From a bacterium (GTDB lineage Bacteria; UBP6; JAFGXH01), in assembly GCA_027064085.1 (NCBI GenBank), contig JAMOQH010000149.1, forward strand, positions 1-33,354: a stretch of 33,354 nt of DNA, read 5' to 3'. A model generated the notes under the pieces. It made no database searches. It was not told where the DNA came from and was given only the letters and a program-made list of their open reading frames with translations. This document shows, in pieces, positions 1 through 8,421 of this stretch; position 1 is the first letter of the stretch; every line of letters starts with the position of its first letter. A program made the translations under genes and the position numbers.

Positions 1-534
1 TTTTAAGTCTTTTAAACTCTTTTCGTTTAACATTATTTTATAAATATTAAATTTAGGTATATAATTTATTGCATTATCAAATGGTTGTTCTATTAACTTA
101 GTTAAATCAAATTCAAAATTCCACTTAGTCTCCCCAATATAAAATAATATAGGAAAAATAAAAGGTAATTTTTTATCTCTATCATTCTTATTTCTGTTTT
201 TTAGTATGTCAATATGTAATAAACTATCATAAATTAAAAATCTAAAAGGCATTTTCCTATCGGGTATTGATTGAAATTCTATGTGAATATAAAAATAAAT
301 TTTATTGCCTTTAAGTTTAACACTCCAAAGTAAATCTTTTCTAAATTCTTTTAAATCTTCTGATAAAAAATCTGTTTTTTCTTTTTTTAAAGTTCTAAAA
401 TCTATATTTCTAACCCAATCTTCATCTATAAATCCTGTAATTAATTGTTTCATTAATGTTTTATTATCTAAAAGCTCTTTTAAAGTTTTATCATAACGGT
501 TTTCTATTTTATTTTTATCCTTATTTTTTACCAT
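1..534 (-). CDS. Rpn family nuclease / YhgA-like putative transposase (partial, runs off left edge)
   Basis: I read 178 codons without a stop from an ATG at 534 down to base 1, so the C-terminus is missing. The N-terminal part looks like the Rpn/YhgA (Transposase_31, PD-(D/E)XK) family. The start 'YDKTLKELL' resembles the family opening. An acidic residue precedes a beta strand (D67 in RKDLLW), followed by 'IHIEFQS' with E86 and Q88 as the likely catalytic E-x-Q, then 'PDRKMPFRFLIY', which fits the family pattern D-x-x-MP-x-R-x-x-x-Y. Known Rpn proteins are DNA endonucleases linked to recombination, and recent work implicates some in phage defence. The start is supported by AGGAGG 4-5 bases upstream. 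The family is recognised by motif only; the function in this organism is inferred. Confidence 0.75.
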   Translation of the reverse strand, partial: MVKNKDKNKIENRYDKTLKELLDNKTLMKQLITGFIDEDWVRNIDFRTLKKEKTDFLSEDLKEFRKDLLWSVKLKGNKIYFYIHIEFQSIPDRKMPFRFLIYDSLLHIDILKNRNKNDRDKKLPFIFPILFYIGETKWNFEFDLTKLIEQPFDNAINYIPKFNIYKIMLNEKSLKDLK

Positions 535-540
535 TTAAGC

Positions 541-553
541 CTCCTAATAGGAG
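541..553. repeat. Short palindrome at the Rpn gene's transcription start
   Basis: CTCCTAATAGGAG is a 5+5 bp inverted repeat with a 3-base centre. It overlaps the edge of the -10 box and the predicted start of transcription, and one arm supplies part of the Shine-Dalgarno sequence. It could be a small operator, or a chance echo of the Shine-Dalgarno. Only the symmetry is seen directly. Confidence 0.35.
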
Positions 554-580
554 TATAACTTCTTTTATTTAAATGTGCAA
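552..580 (-). promoter_or_regulatory. Predicted sigma-70-like promoter of the Rpn-family gene
   Basis: Read on the minus strand: TTGCAC (580-575), 17-base spacer, TATACT (557-552). The expected transcription start, near 545, falls at the first base of the AGGAGG ribosome-binding site. The 5' leader would then be only about 11 bases. Confidence 0.55.
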
Positions 581-647
581 GTTGAGAAAATTTATTTAAT
601 TGCAATTTATAATTTTAAATGTAGTTTTTATGAAATTAAAAATTTTC

Positions 648-2822
648 TTATTCTTCATCTATAAAAGCCTTATAAGTTTCATATCTTGTTTTTATTAGGG
701 ATACATAGGCAATAGGTTCTTTGCATTTACAATAACCATATTTTGTATATTTTCTGTATTTCTTTTTTGATAGCTTTGTCATAGCCTTTTCTACATTATT
801 AAACCATTTATTAGGATTTAAGCCCGTCATTTTTGCAACCTTAATTGCATCTAATACATGTCCATAACCAGCATTATACGAGGCGAGTGCAAACCATAAT
901 CTGTCTTTTGCTGGGACATTAGAGTTAAATCTTTTTTTAAGCCATTTCATATATTTTGTTCCTGCATGAACCCCATTATTGGGATTATACAAATCAGTAA
1001 ATCCAAGCATTTTACCTGTTTTAGGCATAACTTGCATAAGCCCCATGGCTCCAACCCATGATTTTGCTTTAGGGTTAAATCTGCTTTCCTGAAATGACTG
1101 CGAAGCAATCATTAACCAATTAAATTCATATTTTTTTGCATATTTCTTAAAAAGATAATCATAATTTGATATCTTTCCCTTTTGTTTGGAGATAAATTTT
1201 TTTAATTTTGTAATTCTTCTTATATTTTTAAAGTATTTATTATGTATAATATTAAATTTTAATCCTTTGTAATTTTTTTTAAAAAAAGTATTAACAGCTT
1301 TAAGTAACTTAGGATTATTTTTTCTGACAATCCATGAATATGTATCTCCCTCTTTTAAAGAAAATACTTTTTTTATTTTTGTTCCCATTGATATTTCTCG
1401 GTTTACAATGCTACTGTCTGCAAGCGTTAACTCATATTTTCCTGATTCTATCGATTCTAAAATATCTTCTGTTTCTTCATCTTCAGAAATAAAATTTATT
1501 TTATATCCCAATTCTTTTTGGTGTTTTAGAAGTGTTGTATAATAAGAACTTTCTTTTCTGATATAAAAAGTTTTTCCTTTTAAATCTTCTTTTTGGGTAA
1601 TATTACTTTTGGCTGAAACAACAACATCCTCTGTTATTTCGTCATATTTTTGAGAGTAAGCAATTTTATCATTGTTTATTGCATTAGTTGTCATTGAGGC
1701 AGCAATAATATCTCCTTTGCCTTCCAAAAGCCATGGTATTAATTTATCTCTTGAAGGTGGTATTATGAATTCAATTCTTAAGTTATATGCTTTAGCAAAA
1801 AATTTAGCTAGTTCATATTCAAACCCCAAAACTTTGCCTTTATATAGAAAATATGTCATTGAATTATTTCTTGTTAAAATTCTGATATAACCTTTTTTAA
1901 GTATTTTATCAAAATCATCAGTTGATATTCTTGCAATTCTTAAATCAATATGTTGCATTGAAATAAATCTATCGAGTGCCTTTTTTAGCAGGGGGCTTTT
2001 TTTTCTTACTCCCCACGCTATAGTTCTGTGTTTATTTATAGCGATATTTTTTTGAAATTCAGTTCTTGTTAAAAGAACTTCTTCTAGTTTATTGTCATCT
2101 AAAATTGTCAAATCATATTTTTTATTTGCAAGATTATTTATAATCTCTTCTTCTTCGATATTTTCTGGAACTAGGGCTATTTTTAATTCTGGTATTTGGG
2201 ATTTAATAGTCATGACCGATTCAAAATATGATGATGATTTTTTTACCCATATAGTTCTGGTTTTTAAATCATTAAAAGATTTAATGTTATCTCCCTTTTT
2301 TGATATAATAATTTCATTTATTGCTGTTAAAGAGTTAGTAAAATCAATTTTTTTCTTTCTCGCTTCAGTAACTGTCATATTTGCAGCAATAATATCTCCT
2401 TCACCATTAATTAACGCAGGAATTAATTCCTTGAAGTTTTTCTTGAAAACAAATTTAAATTTTAAGTTTTGTAATTTTGCGAATTTTTTTAAATAATCAA
2501 ATTCTTGTTGCATAAGAGATAATTTTCTTGGTAGTGAATCATATTCAAGACCTTTAACTATTAAAACTCTTAATACTCCTTTTTCTTTTATTTTATCTAA
2601 ATCTCCAAGATATTTTTCTATTTTATTATCATAATTATTTATGAATTTGATATTTTGCTTTTTGGATTTTTTAGAAGTAGGGCTTTTATGGTTTTGAAAG
2701 GATGTTTTGTTATGCTCCTGGGCTTTATTATTCTTGTTTATGTTGGATTTAGAAGTATTATTTTCACAAGACAGAATGAAAATGGAGATAATTAATAAAA
2801 TAATTAAATAAACAGTTTTCAT
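648..2822 (-). CDS. Lipoprotein with two solute-binding (SBP_bac_3) modules and an SLT lytic transglycosylase domain (MltF-like)
   Basis: This 724-residue protein starts with a lipoprotein signal peptide (lipobox ending at Cys19), then a Lys/Asn-rich linker. Two family-3 solute-binding modules follow, at about 77-305 and 310-545; each opens with a 'KxKGxLRVL'-type strand and contains a 'GKGDIIAA' or 'GEGDIIAAxMT' motif. The C-terminal lysozyme-like SLT domain (about 560-720) has 'QESRF' with likely catalytic Glu579, 'GAMGLMQVMP' and 'ASYNAG'. The family cleaves peptidoglycan between MurNAc and GlcNAc, leaving 1,6-anhydro ends. Known MltF has a single binding module of about 200 residues, so the tandem pair is unusual. 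It lies 56 bases after ispG on the same strand. The start is supported by AGGAGG. It is expected to be membrane-anchored on the periplasmic side. Confidence 0.88.
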   Translation of the reverse strand: MKTVYLIILLIISIFILSCENNTSKSNINKNNKAQEHNKTSFQNHKSPTSKKSKKQNIKFINNYDNKIEKYLGDLDKIKEKGVLRVLIVKGLEYDSLPRKLSLMQQEFDYLKKFAKLQNLKFKFVFKKNFKELIPALINGEGDIIAANMTVTEARKKKIDFTNSLTAINEIIISKKGDNIKSFNDLKTRTIWVKKSSSYFESVMTIKSQIPELKIALVPENIEEEEIINNLANKKYDLTILDDNKLEEVLLTRTEFQKNIAINKHRTIAWGVRKKSPLLKKALDRFISMQHIDLRIARISTDDFDKILKKGYIRILTRNNSMTYFLYKGKVLGFEYELAKFFAKAYNLRIEFIIPPSRDKLIPWLLEGKGDIIAASMTTNAINNDKIAYSQKYDEITEDVVVSAKSNITQKEDLKGKTFYIRKESSYYTTLLKHQKELGYKINFISEDEETEDILESIESGKYELTLADSSIVNREISMGTKIKKVFSLKEGDTYSWIVRKNNPKLLKAVNTFFKKNYKGLKFNIIHNKYFKNIRRITKLKKFISKQKGKISNYDYLFKKYAKKYEFNWLMIASQSFQESRFNPKAKSWVGAMGLMQVMPKTGKMLGFTDLYNPNNGVHAGTKYMKWLKKRFNSNVPAKDRLWFALASYNAGYGHVLDAIKVAKMTGLNPNKWFNNVEKAMTKLSKKKYRKYTKYGYCKCKEPIAYVSLIKTRYETYKAFIDEE

Positions 2823-2878
2823 ATATCCTCCTATTTTTACTGTTTCTTGCCAATATTACTTAAAGCAAGTTTTGTGTT

Positions 2879-3925
2879 TTAGTCTTTTTTTACTAGCTCA
2901 ATAAAATCATTAATCAAAGTTATTTTAGGGATGGATTTTAAAAACTTACCGCTTTTATAAACTGAAGCTTTATCTTTGTTTGAAACAATTGCCCAATCAC
3001 TATCTCTTGCTTCTCCTGGACCATTTACTATACATCCCATTACTGCAACTCTTATGTCTTTATTTATATCGGATAATTTCTCTTCAACTTTAGTAGCAAT
3101 TTCAATTACATCAGCTTCTGCTCTTGAACAAGTAGGGCATGATACAAATGTTATTCCTGATTTTCTAAGCCCGAGATTTTTTAATATTGCAAGTCCTGCC
3201 TTAACTTCTTCTATAGGGTCTGCGGTTAAACTAACTCTTATTGTATCTCCAATACCATCATAAAGTAATATTCCAAGTCCCATTGCTGATTTTATTGTTC
3301 CATTGTATAAAGTTCCTGCCTCTGTAACTCCAAGATGTAAAGGGTAATCAACTTTTTTAGCAATTAACCTATATGCTTCAACTGTTCTATATATATCAGA
3401 TGCCTTGAGTGATAATTTTGTATTGTAAAAATCAAGATTTTCAAGTATCCTTACATGACGCAGAGCTGATTCAACCATTGCTTCAGGTGTTGCAGAACCA
3501 TATTTTTTTAATAAATCTTTTTCAAGAGAGCCCCCATTTACTCCAATTCTGATAGGAATATTTTTTTCTTTTGCTAAAGTCACTACTTTTATAATATTTT
3601 CTTTATTTCCTATATTACCGGGGTTAAGTCTTAGAGCATCTACTCCTGAGTGTAGTGCTTCCATTGCAATTCTATAATCAAAATGGATATCAGCAACAAT
3701 CGGAATCGTTATTTCTTTTTTGATTTCTTTTAAGGCCTTTGCCGCAGCTATTGTAGGAGCAGAAGATCTGATTATTTCACATCCTGCAACAGTCAAGGCA
3801 TAAATTTGTTTAACTGTTGCTTCGATATCTTCTGTGTTAGTTGTTGTCATCGATTGAATAGTGATAGGAGCCCCACCACCTACTAAAACATTACCAACTT
3901 TAATTTGTTTTGAATTTCTTTTCAT
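2879..3925 (-). CDS. ispG: 4-hydroxy-3-methylbut-2-en-1-yl diphosphate synthase (IspG/GcpE)
   Basis: A 348-residue enzyme of the MEP (non-mevalonate) isoprenoid pathway. It reductively converts methylerythritol cyclodiphosphate to HMBPP, using a [4Fe-4S] cluster and a low-potential electron donor. The N-terminal TIM barrel is clear ('VGGGAPITIQSMTTTNTEDI', 'PIVADIHFDYRIA', 'LRLNPGNIG'). The C-terminal cluster domain has 'CPTC' and 'GCIVNGPGE', which hold the three Cys ligands and a conserved Glu. The length is normal for the short bacterial form. The start matches the family N-terminus, but I see no Shine-Dalgarno, and the tRNA-Asn terminator ends only about 20 bases upstream. No separate promoter was found, so it may depend on read-through. 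The lytic transglycosylase gene follows 56 bases later. Confidence 0.96.
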   Translation of the reverse strand: MKRNSKQIKVGNVLVGGGAPITIQSMTTTNTEDIEATVKQIYALTVAGCEIIRSSAPTIAAAKALKEIKKEITIPIVADIHFDYRIAMEALHSGVDALRLNPGNIGNKENIIKVVTLAKEKNIPIRIGVNGGSLEKDLLKKYGSATPEAMVESALRHVRILENLDFYNTKLSLKASDIYRTVEAYRLIAKKVDYPLHLGVTEAGTLYNGTIKSAMGLGILLYDGIGDTIRVSLTADPIEEVKAGLAILKNLGLRKSGITFVSCPTCSRAEADVIEIATKVEEKLSDINKDIRVAVMGCIVNGPGEARDSDWAIVSNKDKASVYKSGKFLKSIPKITLINDFIELVKKD

Positions 3926-3945
3926 AGCAATACCAAAAATAGAGC

Positions 3946-3983
3946 AAAAAAAAAGGGAATTTAGATAAATCTAAATTCCCTTT
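3946..3983 (-). terminator. Intrinsic terminator of tRNA-Asn
   Basis: A perfect 14-bp stem (3970-3983 pairing with 3952-3965), a 4-base loop, and a run of nine U in the minus-strand transcript. The stem begins at the last base of the encoded CCA. It ends about 20 bases before the ispG start codon, so it could also act as an attenuator for ispG. Confidence 0.88.
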
Positions 3984-4058
3984 GGCGCCCGTTGATGGAC
4001 TTGAACCAACGACCCAATGATTAACAGTCATTTGCTCTACCGACTGAGCTAAACGGGC
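3983..4058 (-). tRNA. tRNA-Asn (anticodon GUU)
   Basis: A 76-base cloverleaf on the minus strand with an encoded CCA end. It has a perfect 7-bp acceptor stem (GCCCGTT/AACGGGC), a 4-bp D stem, and a 5-bp anticodon stem AATGA/TCATT around loop CTGTTAA, giving anticodon GTT (4025-4023). The T loop is TTCAAGT. The T stem GTTGG/CCATC has a U-U mismatch at its second pair. It has its own promoter and terminator and lies 78 bases downstream of asnB, which makes the amino acid it carries. Confidence 0.96.
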
Positions 4059-4079
4059 TCAACCTTTCGGTGTGGTGTA

Positions 4080-4108
4080 TGTATATACTATTTTTTTTTT
4101 CTTGTCAA
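4080..4108 (-). promoter_or_regulatory. Strong predicted promoter of tRNA-Asn
   Basis: Minus strand: perfect TTGACA (4108-4103), 17-base A-rich spacer, TATACA (4085-4080). The predicted start, near 4073, leaves a leader of about 15 bases before the mature tRNA. The promoter lies in the short gap after asnB, so the tRNA need not rely on asnB transcription. Confidence 0.8.
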
Positions 4109-4136
4109 TAGTTTTTTCTATTTTTTTTAAATTTTT

Positions 4137-5810
4137 CTATTTTTTCTCATAACTATCAACATGAACAGATAAAACAGCTCTTCCAGATGGGTCAACTACA
4201 TTTTTTAAACTTTCATCCCATTCAAGAGCTTTTGCAGTACTACAAGCAACTGATGCTTCAAATGGAACAGTTAGTGCTTCTGCATCAGATGGATAAAAAT
4301 CCATAAAAATATTTCTGTAAAAATATGCTTCCTTTGTTAATGGTGTATTAACGGGAAATTTAAATTTTGCATTTTTCATATCTTCATCACTAATATGTTC
4401 TTCTACAAATTTCTTTAATTTATCAATCCAAGAATAACCAACACCATCTGAAAATTGTTCTTTTTGTCTTTCTATTATTGATTCTGGAAGATAATCACTG
4501 AAAATATCCCTTAGTATTTGTTTTTCAAGTTTTCCTTTTTGTATCATTTTGTCTTTTGGGTTAATTGTCATTGCAATATCCAGAAATTCTTTATCAAGAA
4601 AAGGAACTCTTGCTTCAAGACCCCATGCCGCCATTGATTTATTTGCTCTCAAACAATCATATTTATATAAATCATTCAGTTTTCTAACAGTTTCCTCATG
4701 GAATTCCTTTGCATCAGGTGCCTTATGAAAATATAAATAGCCTCCAAAAATTTCATCAGCACCTTCTCCAGAAAGTACCATTTTTATTCCCATAGATTTA
4801 ATTTTTCTTGCCATTAAATACATAGGCGTTGATGCTCTTACTGTTGTAACATCATAAGTTTCCAAATGATAAATAACATCTCTTAAGGCATCAAGACCTT
4901 CTTGAATAGTAAAGTATATTTCATGATGAATAGAGCCTATAAAGTTGGCAACTTCCTTTGCTGCTTTAAAATCAGGTGCTCCTTTAAGCCCTATTGCAAA
5001 TGAATGTAATTGAGGCCACCACGCATCTTTGATGTCATTACTTTCTACTCTTCTGTCTGAAAATTTTTTGGTAATTGCTGCAATAATAGAAGAATCTAAT
5101 CCTCCACTTAATAATACACCATAGGGAACATCGCTCATTAATTGTCTATGGACAGCATCTTCAAGAGCTCTTTTTAATTTCTTCTTATCGGTAACATTAT
5201 TTTTTATATTTTCAAAATTTTTCCACATAGGATTATAATATTTTACAAACTCATTATTTTTACTATCAAGATAATGTCCTGGAGTAAAAGTTTCTATAGT
5301 TTTACATTCTGTTGAAATTGCTTTCATTTCTGAAGCCACATATAACTGCCCCTTTTCATCGTAACCTTTATATAATGGTATTATTCCCATATGGTCACGA
5401 GCAATAATATATCTACTTTCTTGATTGTCATATAAAATGAAGGCAAAAATCCCGTTTAATTCATTTAAAAAATCTATTCCTTTTTCTAAATAAAGAGCAT
5501 TAATTATTTCACAATCTGATTTGGTTTGAAAATTGTAATTTATAGTTAAAGTTTTTTCTAACTCTTTATGATTGTATATTTCTCCGTTTACAACAAGTAC
5601 AAGCCTGCCGTCATCTGAAATTATTGGTTGAGCACCACTTTCAACATCTACAATACTCAATCTTTCATGTACAAATAATGCATTGTCATTTTGATAAACT
5701 CCACTCCAATCAGGGCCTCTATGTCTTTGTTTTTTAGACATTTCTATTGCTTCTTCTCTTAATTTTGTTGTTTTTTGTTTTGTATTTAATATACCAAGTA
5801 TAGAACACAT
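4137..5810 (-). CDS. asnB: Asparagine synthetase B, glutamine-hydrolysing
   Basis: A 557-residue enzyme that makes asparagine from aspartate, glutamine and ATP in the cytoplasm. The N-terminal class II glutaminase domain begins MCSILG, with Cys2 as nucleophile, followed by 'RGPDWSG' and 'VNGEIYNH'. The synthetase domain has the ATP PP-loop 'LLSGGLDSS' and 'SGEGADEIFGGY'. Length and motifs match E. coli AsnB (about 554 residues) closely. The start is fixed by the need for Cys at position 2 and by AAGGAG 9 bases upstream. It follows a lipoprotein gene by 63 bases and precedes tRNA-Asn, an apt neighbour. No T-box or other leader structure was evident in the 63-base gap. Confidence 0.96.
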   Translation of the reverse strand: MCSILGILNTKQKTTKLREEAIEMSKKQRHRGPDWSGVYQNDNALFVHERLSIVDVESGAQPIISDDGRLVLVVNGEIYNHKELEKTLTINYNFQTKSDCEIINALYLEKGIDFLNELNGIFAFILYDNQESRYIIARDHMGIIPLYKGYDEKGQLYVASEMKAISTECKTIETFTPGHYLDSKNNEFVKYYNPMWKNFENIKNNVTDKKKLKRALEDAVHRQLMSDVPYGVLLSGGLDSSIIAAITKKFSDRRVESNDIKDAWWPQLHSFAIGLKGAPDFKAAKEVANFIGSIHHEIYFTIQEGLDALRDVIYHLETYDVTTVRASTPMYLMARKIKSMGIKMVLSGEGADEIFGGYLYFHKAPDAKEFHEETVRKLNDLYKYDCLRANKSMAAWGLEARVPFLDKEFLDIAMTINPKDKMIQKGKLEKQILRDIFSDYLPESIIERQKEQFSDGVGYSWIDKLKKFVEEHISDEDMKNAKFKFPVNTPLTKEAYFYRNIFMDFYPSDAEALTVPFEASVACSTAKALEWDESLKNVVDPSGRAVLSVHVDSYEKK

Positions 5811-5873
5811 ATTATTTACTCCTTAATATTATTTATAATTAACTCCTAAAGAATTCATTAATTTAAAATAAGT

Positions 5874-7559
5874 TTATTTATTTAATATTTCTATAATTTT
5901 TTCAATAATTTCAATTTTCATATCATTTTTGTGTTCTAAAAAATATAATTTAATTAAAATATTAATTTGTGAAACATTAAAATGATATAGTTTAAGATAC
6001 TCTTTTCTATAAAATCTTTTGTTTATTATAAATCTTTTAAAATCATCATTTTTTTCATTTGTTTTTTGTAAAATTACAGAAAAATAAATTATTTTTATGA
6101 AATACTGATTTTTTATTTTTTTTATTTTTTCTTGTTTAAAATATTCATTTATTTGATTAACAGTTAATCTGTTTAGGTAAAAGATCATCATTCTGGCATC
6201 TTTCCATTTTTTTAAAGCAGTAAATGCAAACTTTTCCAAAAACTTATTGTTTAAATACTTATGATATTCTAATAAAATATTGTAATATACTATATTGTCA
6301 TATTCCTTAAAAAAAGATATATTTTCTTTGTTTTTTATAAGTAAAGTTAGAGCTTTTGACTTTACTTCTTCATTTTGTTCTTTATTTTTTAATATTTCAA
6401 AACACTTTTTACAATCAACTTTTTGGTTAAGAGCGATTAAAGCATCTTGCCTTCTTAAATATTTGCTTAAATTATTAGATGAGGTGTTTTTTATATCTTT
6501 TATAAAATTTAGAGCATAATCTTTATCTAAATCAAATAATATACTTAAAATAGCACCGCCATCTCCACAGTTAAATTTTTTAGGGGAGCCAAGAATTTTT
6601 TTTAAGTTATTAGTATATTTTTTTAATTTTAAATCTCTAATTAGTTTTATACTAGTCTTAAAATATTCTTCTTCATTGTTTTTTAATAGATTTTCTATTA
6701 ATTTTGGGTCAATTTCAATTTTAAATCTTTTGTAATAGCTTTGATAAATAAGAATTTTTAATCCTTTATTTGTAATATGAGGATAAACTTTATTTATAAA
6801 GTGCTTAACATCTTTTTGGGAACCATATTTTATAAATAAATAAAAAGCATGTTTCTTTTGTAAAAAATTTGAACTAGATATAAAGTTTTTTATTGTATCC
6901 ATATCAAAATTTTTAGGAAGATTTTGTATGTATATAAATATTTTCTTGTTTTTATTTATTTCATTTTTTAAAAATTCATTAGAGTATTCATTATTTAATT
7001 TTGCGATTAAATTTAATATTCTTACTTTTTTAGTTTCTTTATATAAGTTTTTCAATTTAAAGAATATTATGTCCTTTAAGTATTTATTATTCTTATTAAA
7101 TAGTTCATCAAATTGCAAATATACTTTTAATGCTTCATTTATTTTTTTTAATTTCAATAAACTAGCTAGATATTCATTATATATCTTTTCTGAGTATGGA
7201 AATGCTTTTAGTGTGTTTTTATAGAATTTAATTCTTTTTTCTATAGGAATTTTTTTATTTGCTTTTATTATTATTTCTGAAATTCCTTTCAATATATCTT
7301 TATCTTTTTTTATAGACATATATTTTGTGTTTTGGTACTTTTTTAGAATACCCTGTAAATCATTTTTAATGATAGCAAGTTTTATATATGAGCGCTCAAA
7401 TAATTCATCTGTACCATTTATTTGATAATATTCATTTAGTAGTTTTTCTACTTTAGGAATATCTTTTTTAGTTAGTGCTAGGTTTATTTGAGTCTTAAAA
7501 TCTTTTGCTTGACAAGAGGAGAAAATTATTAATATAAAAATTACTATAGAAAGCTTCAT
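5874..7559 (-). CDS. Large predicted lipoprotein with alpha-helical repeats, function unknown
   Basis: I do not recognise this 561-residue protein as a named family. It starts with a short hydrophobic signal and lipobox 'IIFSSC' (Cys16), so it is probably lipid-anchored. The rest is rich in Lys, Asn, Ile and Leu and looks all-helical. Residues from about 30 to 200 have TPR-like spacing, and the middle (about 225-400) has HEAT-like helical pairs. No catalytic motif was seen. It starts 4 bases after the stop of the S66 peptidase gene, so the two are probably cotranscribed and translationally coupled. An envelope role, such as a scaffold for a peptidoglycan enzyme, is inferred from position only. 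Low-complexity composition makes distant homology hard to judge by eye. Confidence 0.75.
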   Translation of the reverse strand: MKLSIVIFILIIFSSCQAKDFKTQINLALTKKDIPKVEKLLNEYYQINGTDELFERSYIKLAIIKNDLQGILKKYQNTKYMSIKKDKDILKGISEIIIKANKKIPIEKRIKFYKNTLKAFPYSEKIYNEYLASLLKLKKINEALKVYLQFDELFNKNNKYLKDIIFFKLKNLYKETKKVRILNLIAKLNNEYSNEFLKNEINKNKKIFIYIQNLPKNFDMDTIKNFISSSNFLQKKHAFYLFIKYGSQKDVKHFINKVYPHITNKGLKILIYQSYYKRFKIEIDPKLIENLLKNNEEEYFKTSIKLIRDLKLKKYTNNLKKILGSPKKFNCGDGGAILSILFDLDKDYALNFIKDIKNTSSNNLSKYLRRQDALIALNQKVDCKKCFEILKNKEQNEEVKSKALTLLIKNKENISFFKEYDNIVYYNILLEYHKYLNNKFLEKFAFTALKKWKDARMMIFYLNRLTVNQINEYFKQEKIKKIKNQYFIKIIYFSVILQKTNEKNDDFKRFIINKRFYRKEYLKLYHFNVSQINILIKLYFLEHKNDMKIEIIEKIIEILNK

Positions 7560-7563
7560 AATA

Positions 7564-8421
7564 TTATATTCCTATATAAAGTTTAGAGTTTTCAATTATT
7601 GCTTTTATTCCTAAGGGTATAGATAAAGTTGAATTCATGTGTCCTATATTTATTTGAGTAAAAAGGGGGGTTTTAAAGAAATTGTCTCTAAAAATCTTTT
7701 CTATTCTATCGTAGTTTCCACAATCCAAGAATTGACCTAAAATAATTGCTTTAGGTGAAAATCCTGAGAGTTTTAACTGCATAACCATTCTATCTATTTT
7801 ATAAAGAGGTTCATTTAAATCTTCAAGAAAAACTATTCTCTTTTTAAAATTATAAAAATATTTTGTACCAATTAAAGATGTTATTACGGCTAAATTACCT
7901 CCGGTAATAATACCTTCAAATCTTTTATTCTTTTCACCAATTAAATCATATATAAAGTATTTTTTATTTCCTGATAGAATATCAAATAAATAATTAGTGG
8001 ATACTTCATCCCTTGCAAATGCTCCTACCATAGGGCCATGTATAGATAATGATTTGTTTTGATTTAAAAATATATGGAAAACAGTAATATCACTAAAACC
8101 TACTATTACTTTTTTAGATTTAAGTAATAATCTTTTATTCATTGCGGTTAATGTTCTAATTGATCCATAACCACCTCTAGCAGAAATTATAACCTTTATA
8201 TCTTTATTATTTAATAATGATTCAAAGTCTTTTTTTCTAAATTCATCTGATTTCATTAAGTAATTATCTGATTTATCTAAAAGAGCTCCATTATAAACGG
8301 GAAAATACCCCCTTTTTTTGATTATTTCGACTCCTTTTAGAAAATCTTCTTTGCTAAAATCTGATGCAGGAGCGGTAATACCAATACTATCACCTTCTTT
8401 TAAAAAAAAATTATAACTCAA
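7564..8421 (-). CDS. LD-carboxypeptidase / MccF-like peptidase S66
   Basis: A serine peptidase of family S66, whose best-known members trim the terminal D-Ala from tetrapeptides during murein recycling (LdcA) or give immunity to microcin C7 (MccF). The family opening 'LKEGDSIGITAPAS' is present, as are 'SARGGYGSIR', the nucleophile motif 'GFSDIT', a Glu in 'LEDLNEP' and a His in 'NIGHMNSTLSIPLG', completing the Ser-Glu-His triad. Two TTG starts are possible, 8457 and 8421. I prefer 8421 because AAGAGG sits just upstream, the family begins near this point, and the overlap with the response-regulator gene falls to 11 bases. That gives 285 residues. No signal peptide is seen, so it is probably cytoplasmic. 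The exact substrate is not determinable. Confidence 0.88.
   Translation of the reverse strand: MSYNFFLKEGDSIGITAPASDFSKEDFLKGVEIIKKRGYFPVYNGALLDKSDNYLMKSDEFRKKDFESLLNNKDIKVIISARGGYGSIRTLTAMNKRLLLKSKKVIVGFSDITVFHIFLNQNKSLSIHGPMVGAFARDEVSTNYLFDILSGNKKYFIYDLIGEKNKRFEGIITGGNLAVITSLIGTKYFYNFKKRIVFLEDLNEPLYKIDRMVMQLKLSGFSPKAIILGQFLDCGNYDRIEKIFRDNFFKTPLFTQINIGHMNSTLSIPLGIKAIIENSKLYIGI

Noticed and set aside
305-496. Plus-strand open frame of 63 codons
   Set aside because: It is the antisense shadow of the Rpn-family gene, with no ribosome-binding site and a Ser/Phe/Leu-rich composition.
2823-2878. Hairpin CTTGC...GCAAG between ispG and the transglycosylase gene as a terminator
   Set aside because: It has a five-pair stem with a loop of about 14 bases and no U run, too weak to call; read-through is more likely.
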